43,809 nucleotides of DNA from an uncultured Clostridia bacterium (GTDB lineage Bacteria > Bacillota > Clostridia > Christensenellales > Pumilibacteraceae), in NCBI GenBank assembly GCA_947589465.1, contig CANQAE010000009.1, forward strand, positions 1-43,809, written 5' to 3'. Made by a program: the position numbers and the translations under genes. Shown one piece after another: positions 34,403-43,038 of this stretch. Positions within the stretch are counted from its first letter, which is position 1, and each line of letters opens with the position of its first letter. The notes below the pieces were generated by a model, which searched no databases, had not been told where the DNA came from, and worked only from the letters and a program-made list of their open reading frames with translations.

Positions 34403-34431
34403 AAAAAACTCGCTTTGTCATGAAAGCGAGT
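34403..34431 (-). terminator. Terminator of the MATE gene with the stop codon in its loop
   Basis: On the minus strand CTCGCTTT pairs with AAAGCGAG around a short loop that contains the MATE stop codon (TGA, complement of 34418-34420); six T follow (complement of 34403-34408). Confidence 0.8.
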
Positions 34432-35794
34432 CCTTTTTTTCGTCGAATCCGTGTATCCAATTCGAGAACATATAGTAGAAAAAATATATGATCGAACTTA
34501 TGCCCCAAGTTATCGGATAAGCCCAATATATGTATATTATTTGATGAATAAAGTGCATTATTATGGTTATGTACAGTATGCGCAACAAACACCATACGCT
34601 GAGCATGATTATCATGGGCACGAGGCTATGTCCCGCGCCGCGACATACGGCGGCTATCGAATGTGAATAGGCGAGCAGAAAATAAAACAGCGACACCGTT
34701 CTTATTTGTAACGTGCCGAGTTCGACCACTTGCGGGTTCGTGTCGAACGCCATTATGAGATACGGCGCGGTAAAGTAGAGTATTATCGCTATTGCTTCCG
34801 CCGTCGCCACCCCCATAAGTATGCCGAACCGCGCTCCTTTTTTTACTCTTTCGTGCTTTTGCGCGCCGAGATTCTGGCTTATGAACGTAGTGAGCGCCAT
34901 GGTGAAACTCGTTATGGGCAAAAAGGCGAACCCTTCGATCTTGCTGTACACGCCGTATGCCGTCGTTGCGTACATTTCGAATGTGTTTATTTGCGATTGT
35001 ACTATTACGTTTGCAAAGCCTATGACCGAATTTTGGACGCCTGCGGGCAAGCCGAAACGCAAGATCTCTTTGAGTAAATCTTTATGAAAGCGGATTTTTT
35101 TTACCTCGACGGTGTAAATGTGTCCCTTTTTGAGAAGATATACAAAACATAATACGACGCTCGCGGCTTGCGAAATGACCGTCGCCACAGCCGCAGACCA
35201 AACGCCCCAACCGAACAGCCCGACGAACAAGAGGTCGAGCGCGATATTGAGTACCGAGGAAAATATGAGATAGTAGAGCGGGCGTTTGCTGTCGCCGAGA
35301 GCGTTCATAATGCTTCGGCAGATGTTGTACATGACGGTCGCCGTCACGCCGATGAAGTAATATCTGAAATACTCGACGGCTTGCGGCATAAGTCGTGCGT
35401 CGGTGTTCATCCATTGCAAAAAGTACGGGGTGAATATCACTCCTACGACGGTCAAGAATACGCCGCTCACCAGCCCGAACGCAATATTCGTATGTATCGC
35501 ATCTTTGACTTTTTGTTCGTTTTTCGCGCCGAAATAGCGGGATATGACAACGCCCGCGCCCATTGCCGTGCCGTTGAAGAAACTGACGAGCAGGAAGATG
35601 AGGTTACCGGACGAACTTACCGCTCCCAAAGATTCCGTGCCGAGGAATTGTCCCACTATCAAAGTGTCGGCAGCATTGTACAATTGCTGGAACAGTTGGC
35701 TCAAAAAGACGGGCAAGGCAAACGCAAGTATGACTTTGTAGGGATTGCCGACTGTGAGATCTTTTACGCCGTTTTTCGTGTCTGTCGCTTCCAT
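34418..35794 (-). CDS. MATE-family multidrug/organic cation efflux transporter
   Basis: This 458-residue protein has 12 predicted helices in two homologous halves. The opening DLTVGNPYKVILAFALPVFL and QQLYNAADTLIVGQFLG are typical of the NorM/DinF-type MATE branch, and the second half repeats the pattern (LRFGLPAGVQNSVIGFANVI). Members export drugs or metabolites using Na+ or H+ gradients. A promoter lies so close to the ATG that the transcript probably has no leader. It is divergent from the XRE-parE-parC unit. Substrate unknown. Confidence 0.92.
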   Translation of the reverse strand: MEATDTKNGVKDLTVGNPYKVILAFALPVFLSQLFQQLYNAADTLIVGQFLGTESLGAVSSSGNLIFLLVSFFNGTAMGAGVVISRYFGAKNEQKVKDAIHTNIAFGLVSGVFLTVVGVIFTPYFLQWMNTDARLMPQAVEYFRYYFIGVTATVMYNICRSIMNALGDSKRPLYYLIFSSVLNIALDLLFVGLFGWGVWSAAVATVISQAASVVLCFVYLLKKGHIYTVEVKKIRFHKDLLKEILRFGLPAGVQNSVIGFANVIVQSQINTFEMYATTAYGVYSKIEGFAFLPITSFTMALTTFISQNLGAQKHERVKKGARFGILMGVATAEAIAIILYFTAPYLIMAFDTNPQVVELGTLQIRTVSLFYFLLAYSHSIAAVCRGAGHSLVPMIIMLSVWCLLRILYITIIMHFIHQIIYIYWAYPITWGISSIIYFFYYMFSNWIHGFDEKKDSLS

Positions 35795-35800
35795 ACCTAC

Positions 35801-35829
35801 ATTATATCACACTTAAAATTTTTACACAA
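35801..35829 (-). promoter_or_regulatory. Promoter of the MATE gene, six bases from the ATG
   Basis: On the minus strand TTGTGT (complement of 35824-35829) and TATAAT (complement of 35801-35806) have a 17-base spacer. Only six bases (GTAGGT) separate the -10 from the start codon, so transcription would start at or within the ATG. Confidence 0.7.
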
Positions 35830-35857
35830 GATTTTTTTGCATAACCGAACAAATTGT

Positions 35858-35886
35858 TTGACGCTGAAATTTTTTTATGCTATAAT
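35858..35886 (+). promoter_or_regulatory. Promoter of the XRE-parE-parC operon
   Basis: TTGACG at 35858-35863 and TATAAT at 35881-35886 have a 17-base spacer, 41 bases before the ATG of the XRE gene. Confidence 0.83.
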
Positions 35887-35893
35887 TGTAAGC

Positions 35894-35911
35894 AAGTCAG
35901 TTTACTTACTT
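35894..35911. promoter_or_regulatory. Candidate operator at the transcription start of the XRE gene
   Basis: AAGTCAGTTTACTTACTT is an imperfect 18-bp inverted repeat (two mismatched positions per half). It sits right at the expected start of transcription, a common place for an autorepressor of the XRE type. Confidence 0.45.
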
Positions 35912-35927
35912 AATTTCGGGAGTTCGA

Positions 35928-36293
35928 ATGGGCAAGAGAGAATACAACCAAAACAGTTTCGGAGGATATTTGCATATGCTCAGGAAGGAATGCGGATTGG
36001 GATTCGATGAATTCCGCACCCTTTTGGGCGTGTCGAAAGCATATCTCAACGACGTAGAAACGGACGCCTGTCGTCCGCCGACGCCGGAAGTGCAGATCAA
36101 AATGATAGGGATTTTGTGCGGCAAGAAGGAACTTTCCCAACAACAGAAATCGACCTTTTATTCTTTCGCTGCCGCGGGAAGGGGGGAGTTGCCTGCCGAT
36201 ATCACAAGATTTTTGACTGTCAACGACGGAGCGTTGCAGGAGATCCGCGCCAATCCCGACTATAAACTTTATTGGCAAAATTACGGAAAATAA
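35928..36293 (+). CDS. Small XRE-type DNA-binding protein upstream of parE
   Basis: This 121-residue protein has a helix-turn-helix at residues 10-45 (FGGYLHMLRKECGLGFDEFR, then TLLGVSKAYLNDVETDACRP). The rest is helical and resembles the extended C-terminus of XRE repressors with a PPTPEVQIKMIGIL segment. GGGAG precedes the ATG. parE follows 23 bases later, so it is the first gene of the topoisomerase operon and probably regulates it. It could also belong to a phage-derived repressor class; no other phage gene is near. Confidence 0.8.
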   Translation: MGKREYNQNSFGGYLHMLRKECGLGFDEFRTLLGVSKAYLNDVETDACRPPTPEVQIKMIGILCGKKELSQQQKSTFYSFAAAGRGELPADITRFLTVNDGALQEIRANPDYKLYWQNYGK

Positions 36294-36316
36294 ACGTCTT
36301 TACAAAGGAGGTAGTT

Positions 36317-38260
36317 ATGAGCGGCAGTTATGACGCAAAAGACATCAAGGTACTCGAAGGGCTCGACGCCGTAAGGCTGAGGCCGGGTATGTATATAGGT
36401 ACTACGGGCATCAAAGGACTTCATCACATTTTATGGGAGATCGTGGACAACTCGATGGACGAGATAACCAACGGTTACGGCGACACGATAAACATTAAAC
36501 TTTACGCGGACGGTTCTGCGTCCGTCGAGGACAACGGGCGAGGGATCCCCGTCGATATTCATCCGCAACTCGGCGTAAGCGCTGTCGAAGTCGTATTTAC
36601 GCAGTTGCATGCGGGCGGCAAGTTCGATAACGAAAATTATTCTCATTCGGGCGGTTTGCACGGAGTGGGTGCTTCGGTAACTAACGCGCTCAGCGAATGG
36701 CTTACCGTCGAAGTCTACAAAAACGGCACCACGTACAGAATGGAATTCGAAAGCAAGGCGGTGGGCGATAAAGTTAAGGGCGGCGTACCCAAATATTCGC
36801 TTTTCGACACGGGCGTCAAAACTAAAAAGCACGGGACGTTCGTGCGTTTTAAGCCCGACAAACGCATCTTCGAATCTGTCATATTCAGTTTCGATACGAT
36901 AAAGCGCAGGATCAAGGAACTCGCGTTTTTGAACAAGGGTGCGAGGATAAACCTCGAAGACGAACGCGGCGAGCAAGTACAAAGCGTCGATTATTGTTTC
37001 GACGGCGGACTTGTAGACTTCGTTTCCGATCTCGATGACACAAAAATTCCGTGTTTCAAGCCCCCCGTTTATATCATAGGGAGTGAAAATAACATAGATA
37101 TGGAACTCGCTTTCCAATATACCGACGGGTATACCGACAACGTATTTTCGTATGTCAACAACATTCCGACGACGGAGGGCGGAACGCACGAAACGGGATT
37201 CAGGAGCGGGCTTACAAGGGTAATGAACGACGTGGCTCGCAGAATGAACGTTCTCAAAGACAAGGACGAAAATCTCAAAGGCGACGACTTTATGGAAGGC
37301 ATCACGGCGGTTTTGAGCGTTAAAATGCAAAACGTTCAGTTCGAAGGACAGACAAAGACCAAACTCGGCAACCCCGACGCAAGAGTGTCTGTGGAGCATA
37401 TGGTAGTTAGCGAACTTACCAAGTTTTTCGAAAAGCCGTCAAGCAAAGGGATAGCCGACGCTATCCTTAAAAAGGCGGTACTTGCGGCGAAAGTTAGGGA
37501 AGAAGCGCGTAAAGCCAAAGAAATAACAAGACAGAAAAATTCGATAGAAAACTTTAACCTTGTCGGCAAACTCAGCAATTGCACGGGACGAAGGGCGGAG
37601 GAAAACGAATTGTATATAGTCGAGGGCGACAGCGCGGGCGGAACGTGCAAGCAGGCGCGCAACAGACATTATCAAGCGATACTGCCGCTCCGAGGCAAGC
37701 CGCTCAACGCCGAAAAGAAACGTATAGACCAAGTACTCGAAAACGTGGAGATACGTACCATAATTTCGGCGCTCGGCTGCGGGATAGGCGACGACTATAA
37801 CGAGGACGACCTCAACTTCCATAAGGTAATAATTTTGTCCGATGCCGATCAAGACGGCGGACACATAAGGGCAATACTTCTCACATTCTTTTTCAGGTAT
37901 ATGAAGGAACTCATTACTGGTGGACACGTCTTTATCGGTATGCCGCCTCTGTACAAAGTATACAAGCGCGACATTGTGGAGTACGCGTATAACGATGACG
38001 AACTTGACAAGGCAAAGGCGAAGGTTGGACGCGGGTTCGATATCCAACGTTACAAAGGTTTGGGCGAAATGAACTCAGAACAACTTTGGGAAACGACGAT
38101 GGATCCCAAACGTCGCACGCTCATTCAAGTTTCCATAGAGGACGCCGCCGAGGCGGAAAGGCTCGTTTCGGTGCTTATGGGCGACGCGATCGAACAACGC
38201 AAAGCGTTTATTATAGAAAACGCCAATTTTAACCGCGAAGATAACTTTAAGGTCGAATAG
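36317..38260 (+). CDS. parE: DNA topoisomerase IV-type subunit B (GyrB/ParE family)
   Basis: This 647-residue ATPase subunit of a type IIA topoisomerase shows the GHKL motifs [18 protein letters not shown] and [15 protein letters not shown], the TOPRIM segment [20 protein letters not shown] and the metal-binding [16 protein letters not shown]. The start is ATG 36317 after AAAGGAGG. Length and the downstream A subunit without a GyrA box favour topoisomerase IV over gyrase, but B subunits of the two are hard to separate by eye. It makes an A2B2 complex with the next gene, eight bases downstream. Confidence 0.88.
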   Translation: MSGSYDAKDIKVLEGLDAVRLRPGMYIGTTGIKGLHHILWEIVDNSMDEITNGYGDTINIKLYADGSASVEDNGRGIPVDIHPQLGVSAVEVVFTQLHAGGKFDNENYSHSGGLHGVGASVTNALSEWLTVEVYKNGTTYRMEFESKAVGDKVKGGVPKYSLFDTGVKTKKHGTFVRFKPDKRIFESVIFSFDTIKRRIKELAFLNKGARINLEDERGEQVQSVDYCFDGGLVDFVSDLDDTKIPCFKPPVYIIGSENNIDMELAFQYTDGYTDNVFSYVNNIPTTEGGTHETGFRSGLTRVMNDVARRMNVLKDKDENLKGDDFMEGITAVLSVKMQNVQFEGQTKTKLGNPDARVSVEHMVVSELTKFFEKPSSKGIADAILKKAVLAAKVREEARKAKEITRQKNSIENFNLVGKLSNCTGRRAEENELYIVEGDSAGGTCKQARNRHYQAILPLRGKPLNAEKKRIDQVLENVEIRTIISALGCGIGDDYNEDDLNFHKVIILSDADQDGGHIRAILLTFFFRYMKELITGGHVFIGMPPLYKVYKRDIVEYAYNDDELDKAKAKVGRGFDIQRYKGLGEMNSEQLWETTMDPKRRTLIQVSIEDAAEAERLVSVLMGDAIEQRKAFIIENANFNREDNFKVE

Positions 38261-38268
38261 GAGGGAAT

Positions 38269-40677
38269 ATGGAAAGCGCAAAAATATTGTATAAGACGAT
38301 GGAAGAAGTGATGACCGATTCGATGGTGCCGTATTCGGAATACGTCATAATGGATCGCGCTTTGCCTCGTGTAGAGGACGGATTGAAACCCGTTCAACGC
38401 AGGGTGCTTTATTCCATGAGCGAACTTGGAGTTACTCCCGACAAGCCGCACAAGAAGTGCGCTCGTATCGTCGGCGATTGCCTCGGTAAATATCATCCGC
38501 ACGGCGACACGTCGGTGTATTTCGCAATGGTAAGAATGGCGCAAAATTTCAATATGGGGTCGGTTTTGATAGACGGACACGGGAACTTCGGCTCTATCGA
38601 CGGCGACGGTCCCGCCGCCATGCGTTACACCGAAGCAAGACTTGCGCCGCTCGCGCTCGAACTTATGCGCGACCTCGAAAAAGATACCGTGCATTGGAGC
38701 CCCAACTTCGACGACAGTTTGACAGAGCCCGATTATTTGCCGGGAAGATTTCCGAATTTGCTCGTCAACGGAGCGACGGGCATAGCGGTCGGACTTGCGA
38801 CCAACATTCCGCCGCACAACCTTTGCGAGGCGATAGACGGCGTTATTGCATATATAGATAATCCGCGCATAAAACTTTCGGATATGATGAAGATAATCAA
38901 AGGTCCCGATTTTCCTTCGGGCGGCGTCATAATTCAAGGCGACCTCGTCAATGCCTATGAAACGGGCAAAGGCAAGATAGGCATAAGGGCGAAGATCCAC
39001 ATAGAAAATGAGGGCGAAAAGCGACTTATCGTCATAGACGAGTTGCCGTTTCAAGTCAACAAGGCGGCGCTTTTGGAGAGTATTCTCAAAGTAAGGGAAG
39101 AAAAAAAGGACGTTCTGTCGTACATAAGCGACATTACGGACGAGTCGGATCGCAACGGTATGCGCGCCGTTATCAAAGTCAAGAAGGACGGCGACGTAGA
39201 CAAGATCCTCGATATATTGTTCAAGACGACGAACCTTCACATTTCGTATGGCATAAACATGGTGGCTATCGCAGACGGCAAGCCGCAACAAATGGGATTA
39301 CTCGACATTATCGCGTATTACGTGAATTATCAACGCACGGTAATAATAAGACGAACGAGGTTTGAACTCGACCAAGCCAAGGAACGCGCTCATATCCTCG
39401 AAGGACTTGTTATCGCGGTCAAAGCCATTGACGAAGTAGTGCATATTATCAAGACGAGCAAAAACACGACAGAAGCAAAGGACAGATTGAAACAGGCTTT
39501 CGGACTCAGCGAAAAGCAGGTCCAAGCCATAATCGAGTTGCGCCTCGGCAGACTCACCGCTCTCGAAGTGTACAAACTCGAACAGGAACTCGAAGAACTC
39601 CATAGACTTATCGAAAGGCTCAACGCCATTTTGCAGAGTAAAAAACTTCAAATGGAAACTATCAAAAACGAGATGAACGAGATCAAGCGCAAGTACAAAA
39701 TGCCGCGCAAGACCGTCATTATCGACGATATCAAGAAATATAAGGTGGACAAGGCGGGCGACAATAAACTCGCGGACGAATATGTCGTTGCGGTCAGCGC
39801 AAATAATATGATAAAAAAGATGCTCAACAAGAATTTCAGCATGGCGAACAGGGAATTCGGCGAAACGAGCACCGTTGGCGAAATTTATAATCAGATCGTC
39901 AACGTTAAGGCAGATAAAAAACTCAGTTTGTTCACCAATTTCGGCTACTGTTACAAGGTCGGCGTCGAGGATATTCCCGACGGCAAATGGAAAGGGAACG
40001 GGCTTCCGCTCAAAGATATCATAAAAGAATTCGCTCCCGGCGAAAAGGTCGTTTACGCCATGCCCGGCGACGCGCCGCAGGGCGATGTATACTTTTTCAC
40101 GAAGCAGGGTATGGTTAAACGCTCTCAGTGGAGCGAATATACGTTGCTCAAAAGCGTATATCAGGCAATCAAATTGAAGGAGGGCGACGAGGTCGTCGCT
40201 ATGGAAACGGTAACGCCCGACAGATCGCTCGTCTTTGTCACAGAACTCGGTATGTGTTTGAGATGCGGGGCGGACGACGTACCCGTTCAAGGCAGAATTT
40301 CCACGGGCGTAAAGGGCGTCAAGATAAGCGACGACGATGCGGTCATTTGCGCAACGCAGACCGACGGAAAGGGCGAGATCGCCTTGATTACGACGCGCGG
40401 TTTCGCAAAGCGCGTAAAGGTCGCAGACTTCGACATTATAGGCAGATATTCCAAGGGCATAAAGATCATAGATTTCAAGTCCAATGACAAAAAACTTATG
40501 TTCGCGCGTGTGGTTACCGACCAAATCAAGCCCGTACTCGAACTTGACGGCGATTATCTTATGTGCGTGCCTACCGACAACTTCACGGTCGAAACACGCA
40601 CCCACGGCGGAAAAGCGCTTGTTAAAGGCGCCGAAGTTACCAAAGTAATGGTGTACGAAGATAAAATAATGAGATAA
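38269..40677 (+). CDS. parC: DNA topoisomerase IV-type subunit A (GyrA/ParC family)
   Basis: This 802-residue subunit breaks and rejoins DNA through Tyr120 ([10 protein letters not shown]). The N-terminus has the GyrA/ParC core ([39 protein letters not shown]). The helical dimer arm with coiled coil spans about residues 360-490, and a six-bladed C-terminal DNA-wrapping domain follows. A canonical GyrA box (QRRGGRG) is not seen; the blade-one position reads [13 protein letters not shown], which argues for decatenase rather than gyrase activity. At the drug-binding positions, equivalents of E. coli Ser83 and Asp87 are Thr81 and Phe85. AGGAGGG precedes the ATG. Confidence 0.88.
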   Translation: MESAKILYKTMEEVMTDSMVPYSEYVIMDRALPRVEDGLKPVQRRVLYSMSELGVTPDKPHKKCARIVGDCLGKYHPHGDTSVYFAMVRMAQNFNMGSVLIDGHGNFGSIDGDGPAAMRYTEARLAPLALELMRDLEKDTVHWSPNFDDSLTEPDYLPGRFPNLLVNGATGIAVGLATNIPPHNLCEAIDGVIAYIDNPRIKLSDMMKIIKGPDFPSGGVIIQGDLVNAYETGKGKIGIRAKIHIENEGEKRLIVIDELPFQVNKAALLESILKVREEKKDVLSYISDITDESDRNGMRAVIKVKKDGDVDKILDILFKTTNLHISYGINMVAIADGKPQQMGLLDIIAYYVNYQRTVIIRRTRFELDQAKERAHILEGLVIAVKAIDEVVHIIKTSKNTTEAKDRLKQAFGLSEKQVQAIIELRLGRLTALEVYKLEQELEELHRLIERLNAILQSKKLQMETIKNEMNEIKRKYKMPRKTVIIDDIKKYKVDKAGDNKLADEYVVAVSANNMIKKMLNKNFSMANREFGETSTVGEIYNQIVNVKADKKLSLFTNFGYCYKVGVEDIPDGKWKGNGLPLKDIIKEFAPGEKVVYAMPGDAPQGDVYFFTKQGMVKRSQWSEYTLLKSVYQAIKLKEGDEVVAMETVTPDRSLVFVTELGMCLRCGADDVPVQGRISTGVKGVKISDDDAVICATQTDGKGEIALITTRGFAKRVKVADFDIIGRYSKGIKIIDFKSNDKKLMFARVVTDQIKPVLELDGDYLMCVPTDNFTVETRTHGGKALVKGAEVTKVMVYEDKIMR

Positions 40678-40707
40678 ATTTCTTATTATTTGCCTAACCG
40701 TATTATT

Positions 40708-40740
40708 GCCCCGACTTTATCGGTCGGGGCATTTTTCTTT
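40708..40740 (+). terminator. Terminator of the parE-parC operon
   Basis: GCCCCGAC (40708-40715) pairs with GTCGGGGC (40723-40730), followed by ATTTTTCTTT. It lies 31 bases after the parC stop. Confidence 0.9.
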
Positions 40741-40807
40741 GCTTATATAATTGTTCATAAACACCTCTTTGCGTGCATATAGATAAGCGATAAAAAAGGA
40801 GTTGTTT

Positions 40808-42244
40808 ATGAAAAAACTTTTTATTGCAATTTTGACGGCGGCGTTAATCGTCTTGCCACTCGTCGCCTGTTCTCCGTCGCAACTCGGCGATGGACTTACG
40901 GAATACGAGATAGACGCCACACTGGATGCCGAAAACAGACTTTTGAACGCCAAAATGAAGGTGGATTTCGTCAACGAAACACAGAGCGAACTCGACAAAA
41001 TTTGCTTTCATTTGTACGGCAATGCATATCGCGAAGGTGCGGCGGTTTCGCCTATATCCGCGGGTGATATTTCGTCGGCATATCCCGACGGACTCAGTTA
41101 CGGGCATATGACCGTAAGCAAGGTTACTGACGGAAGCGGTAAAGAACTCGAATTTTCGACCGACGAAAACGATATTTTGACAGTCGCGGTGCGCAAACTT
41201 ATGCCCACCGAGCGAACGACGGTAAATATCGAATTCGAATTGGGCATCGCTGAGTTGCGCCACCGTCTTGGCTATTACGACGGGAAGTTCAACCTCGGCA
41301 ATTGGTATCCCGTTGTTTGCTCGTTCAAAAACGGGGAATGGGTAAAGCATCCTTATTATAGCAATGGTGATCCGTTCGATAGCGCGGTAGCCAACTATCA
41401 TGTGACTTTACGCTACCCGTCTACGCTTGTTGCGGCTTCCACGGGCGGCGAGGGTAAGGACGGATTGCTCGATGTTTCGGCAAGATGCGTTAGGGATTTC
41501 GCAATAGCCGTGGGTGATTTCAACACGGCAAGCGCGGAGGTTGACGGAATAAAGGTGACCTGGTATGCCGAAAGCGACGACGATTATTCTTCTGTGGCGG
41601 CAGACGCGCTCGCTACTTTCGGCAAACTGTTCGGCAAATATCCGTATCCGTCGCTGGCGGTAGTGAAAACAGCGTTTTTGAACGGCGGAATGGAATATCC
41701 CGGTCTTGTTTACATAAGCGATGCTCTTAACGACGAAATGATAAAAGAGGTCATCGTACACGAAACGGCTCACCAATGGTGGTATGGCGTCGTCGGCAAC
41801 GATCAGGTCAACGAGGCATGGCTCGACGAGGGACTCGCCGAATATTCGACAACCGTGTTTTATGAAAAGAACCCCTCATATGGTGTGCAAAAAGACGCAA
41901 GGATCGCCGACGCTCTCACTACCTATATGCTGTACAGCGAGATATACAAAAACGACGGTAAGGAGATCACCGCGATGGATAAATGCGTAAATGACTACGC
42001 AACAAATCTTGAATATACGTATATGACTTATGTAAAAGGTCAATTGCTTTTCGATAATATTAGGTCGCTCGTAGGCGACGACGCGTTTTTCGGCGGGCTT
42101 AAAGACTATTTCGAAACAAACAAGTTCGGCGTGGCGACGAAAGCCGATCTCGTCGGCGCGTTCGAAAAGGCAAGTAAGTACAGGCTTGATAGTTTTGTGG
42201 ATAGTTGGGTAGACGGAAGCGCGTTACTGTATACGATTAAATGA
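40808..42244 (+). CDS. M1-family metallopeptidase, lipoprotein
   Basis: This 478-residue protein has a lipoprotein signal (MKKLFIAILTAALIVLPLVA) with lipobox LVAC, so it is anchored outside the cell. It shows the M1 zinc site HETAH (His318, Glu319, His322) and the third ligand Glu341 in NEAWLDEGLAEY, 19 residues on. The exopeptidase motif GxMEN appears as GGMEY, so strict aminopeptidase specificity is uncertain. An N-terminal beta domain precedes the catalytic domain and the C-terminal helical domain is short. AAGGAG precedes the ATG. Likely substrates are extracellular peptides. Confidence 0.9.
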   Translation: MKKLFIAILTAALIVLPLVACSPSQLGDGLTEYEIDATLDAENRLLNAKMKVDFVNETQSELDKICFHLYGNAYREGAAVSPISAGDISSAYPDGLSYGHMTVSKVTDGSGKELEFSTDENDILTVAVRKLMPTERTTVNIEFELGIAELRHRLGYYDGKFNLGNWYPVVCSFKNGEWVKHPYYSNGDPFDSAVANYHVTLRYPSTLVAASTGGEGKDGLLDVSARCVRDFAIAVGDFNTASAEVDGIKVTWYAESDDDYSSVAADALATFGKLFGKYPYPSLAVVKTAFLNGGMEYPGLVYISDALNDEMIKEVIVHETAHQWWYGVVGNDQVNEAWLDEGLAEYSTTVFYEKNPSYGVQKDARIADALTTYMLYSEIYKNDGKEITAMDKCVNDYATNLEYTYMTYVKGQLLFDNIRSLVGDDAFFGGLKDYFETNKFGVATKADLVGAFEKASKYRLDSFVDSWVDGSALLYTIK

Positions 42245-42245
42245 C

Positions 42246-42266
42246 TTTTCCACAAAGTTATCCACA
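42246..42266 (+). promoter_or_regulatory. Two tandem DnaA-box sequences
   Basis: TTTTCCACA (42246-42254) and the perfect consensus TTATCCACA (42258-42266) lie in the same orientation, 12 bases apart, just after the M1 peptidase stop and before an AT-rich stretch (GTGAATAAATAAATCAG). No dnaA gene is in the window. Confidence 0.55.
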
Positions 42267-42298
42267 TAAGTGAATAAATAAATCAGTTAGAGGTGCGT

Positions 42299-42988
42299 GT
42301 GTTTTTCACTGTTAAAAAGAGAGTTGTGCTTATTTCGCTTATTTTTGCGCTCATTGTCGTGGGACTTATTGCCGCGCTGTCCGTGCCATACGTTCCAACG
42401 CTCGGCAGAGGAAAGGTTGTGGTTATCGACGCGGGGCATGGCGGAGAGGACGGCGGCGTCGTTGGCGGCACAACGGGGGTCAAAGAGAGCGAAGTAAATC
42501 TCGCGATCTCCAAAAAACTCAAAACGTTGTTGGAGGAGGGCGGTTACAAAGTCGTTATGACGCGAAGCAACGACGCGGGATTGTACGGACTCGTTTCGTC
42601 AAACAAAAAACTTGCGGATATGAAAAAGCGCAAGGAAATAATCCTCGACGCTTGTCCCGACCTCGTGGTAAGTATTCATCAAAATTTTTATCCAGGTTCG
42701 TACGTCAGCGGGGCGCAAGTGTTTTACGCTCCGTCGGGCGACGGCGCAGAGGAAGCGACCGTAATGCAAAAGATCATGAATCGCGAACTTGATTGCAATC
42801 GCAACGCCGCCAAGGGTGATTACTATATCATTCAATGTTCGCCATATCCGTCCATACTCATCGAATGTGGATTTATGAGCAACCCCGCAGAAGAAGCCAA
42901 ACTAGTTAGCGCAGATTATCAAAACAAAGTCGCGTATACGATTTACAGCGGGATCAATTTTATTCTGGGATCGCCCGCTATATGTTAA
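42299..42988 (+). CDS. cwlD: N-acetylmuramoyl-L-alanine amidase, CwlD-like
   Basis: This 229-residue zinc amidase (Amidase_3) has one N-terminal membrane helix (about residues 8-30) and an outer catalytic domain. Zinc ligands are the His in VIDAGHGGEDGG, the Glu in KESEVNLA and the His in VVSIHQN; the catalytic Glu is in ILIECGFMSN. SGAQVFYAPSGDG and CSPYPSILIE match CwlD, which removes peptides from muramic acid so that muramic-delta-lactam can form in the spore cortex. GTG 42299 was chosen because AGAGG at 42289-42293 precedes it; the GTG at 42293 overlaps that site. A vegetative amidase is the alternative. Confidence 0.85.
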   Translation: MFFTVKKRVVLISLIFALIVVGLIAALSVPYVPTLGRGKVVVIDAGHGGEDGGVVGGTTGVKESEVNLAISKKLKTLLEEGGYKVVMTRSNDAGLYGLVSSNKKLADMKKRKEIILDACPDLVVSIHQNFYPGSYVSGAQVFYAPSGDGAEEATVMQKIMNRELDCNRNAAKGDYYIIQCSPYPSILIECGFMSNPAEEAKLVSADYQNKVAYTIYSGINFILGSPAIC

Positions 42989-43004
42989 ATTCACCGTTAT
43001 GTAA

Positions 43005-43032
43005 AAAACGACCGACAAAAGTCGGTCGTTTT
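43005..43032. terminator. Bidirectional terminator between cwlD and the collagen-like gene
   Basis: AAAACGACCGAC (43005-43016) pairs perfectly with GTCGGTCGTTTT (43021-43032) around a four-base loop. On the minus strand six T follow the GC stem; on the plus strand four T do. It serves the two convergent genes. Confidence 0.87.
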
Positions 43033-43038
43033 GCCGCA

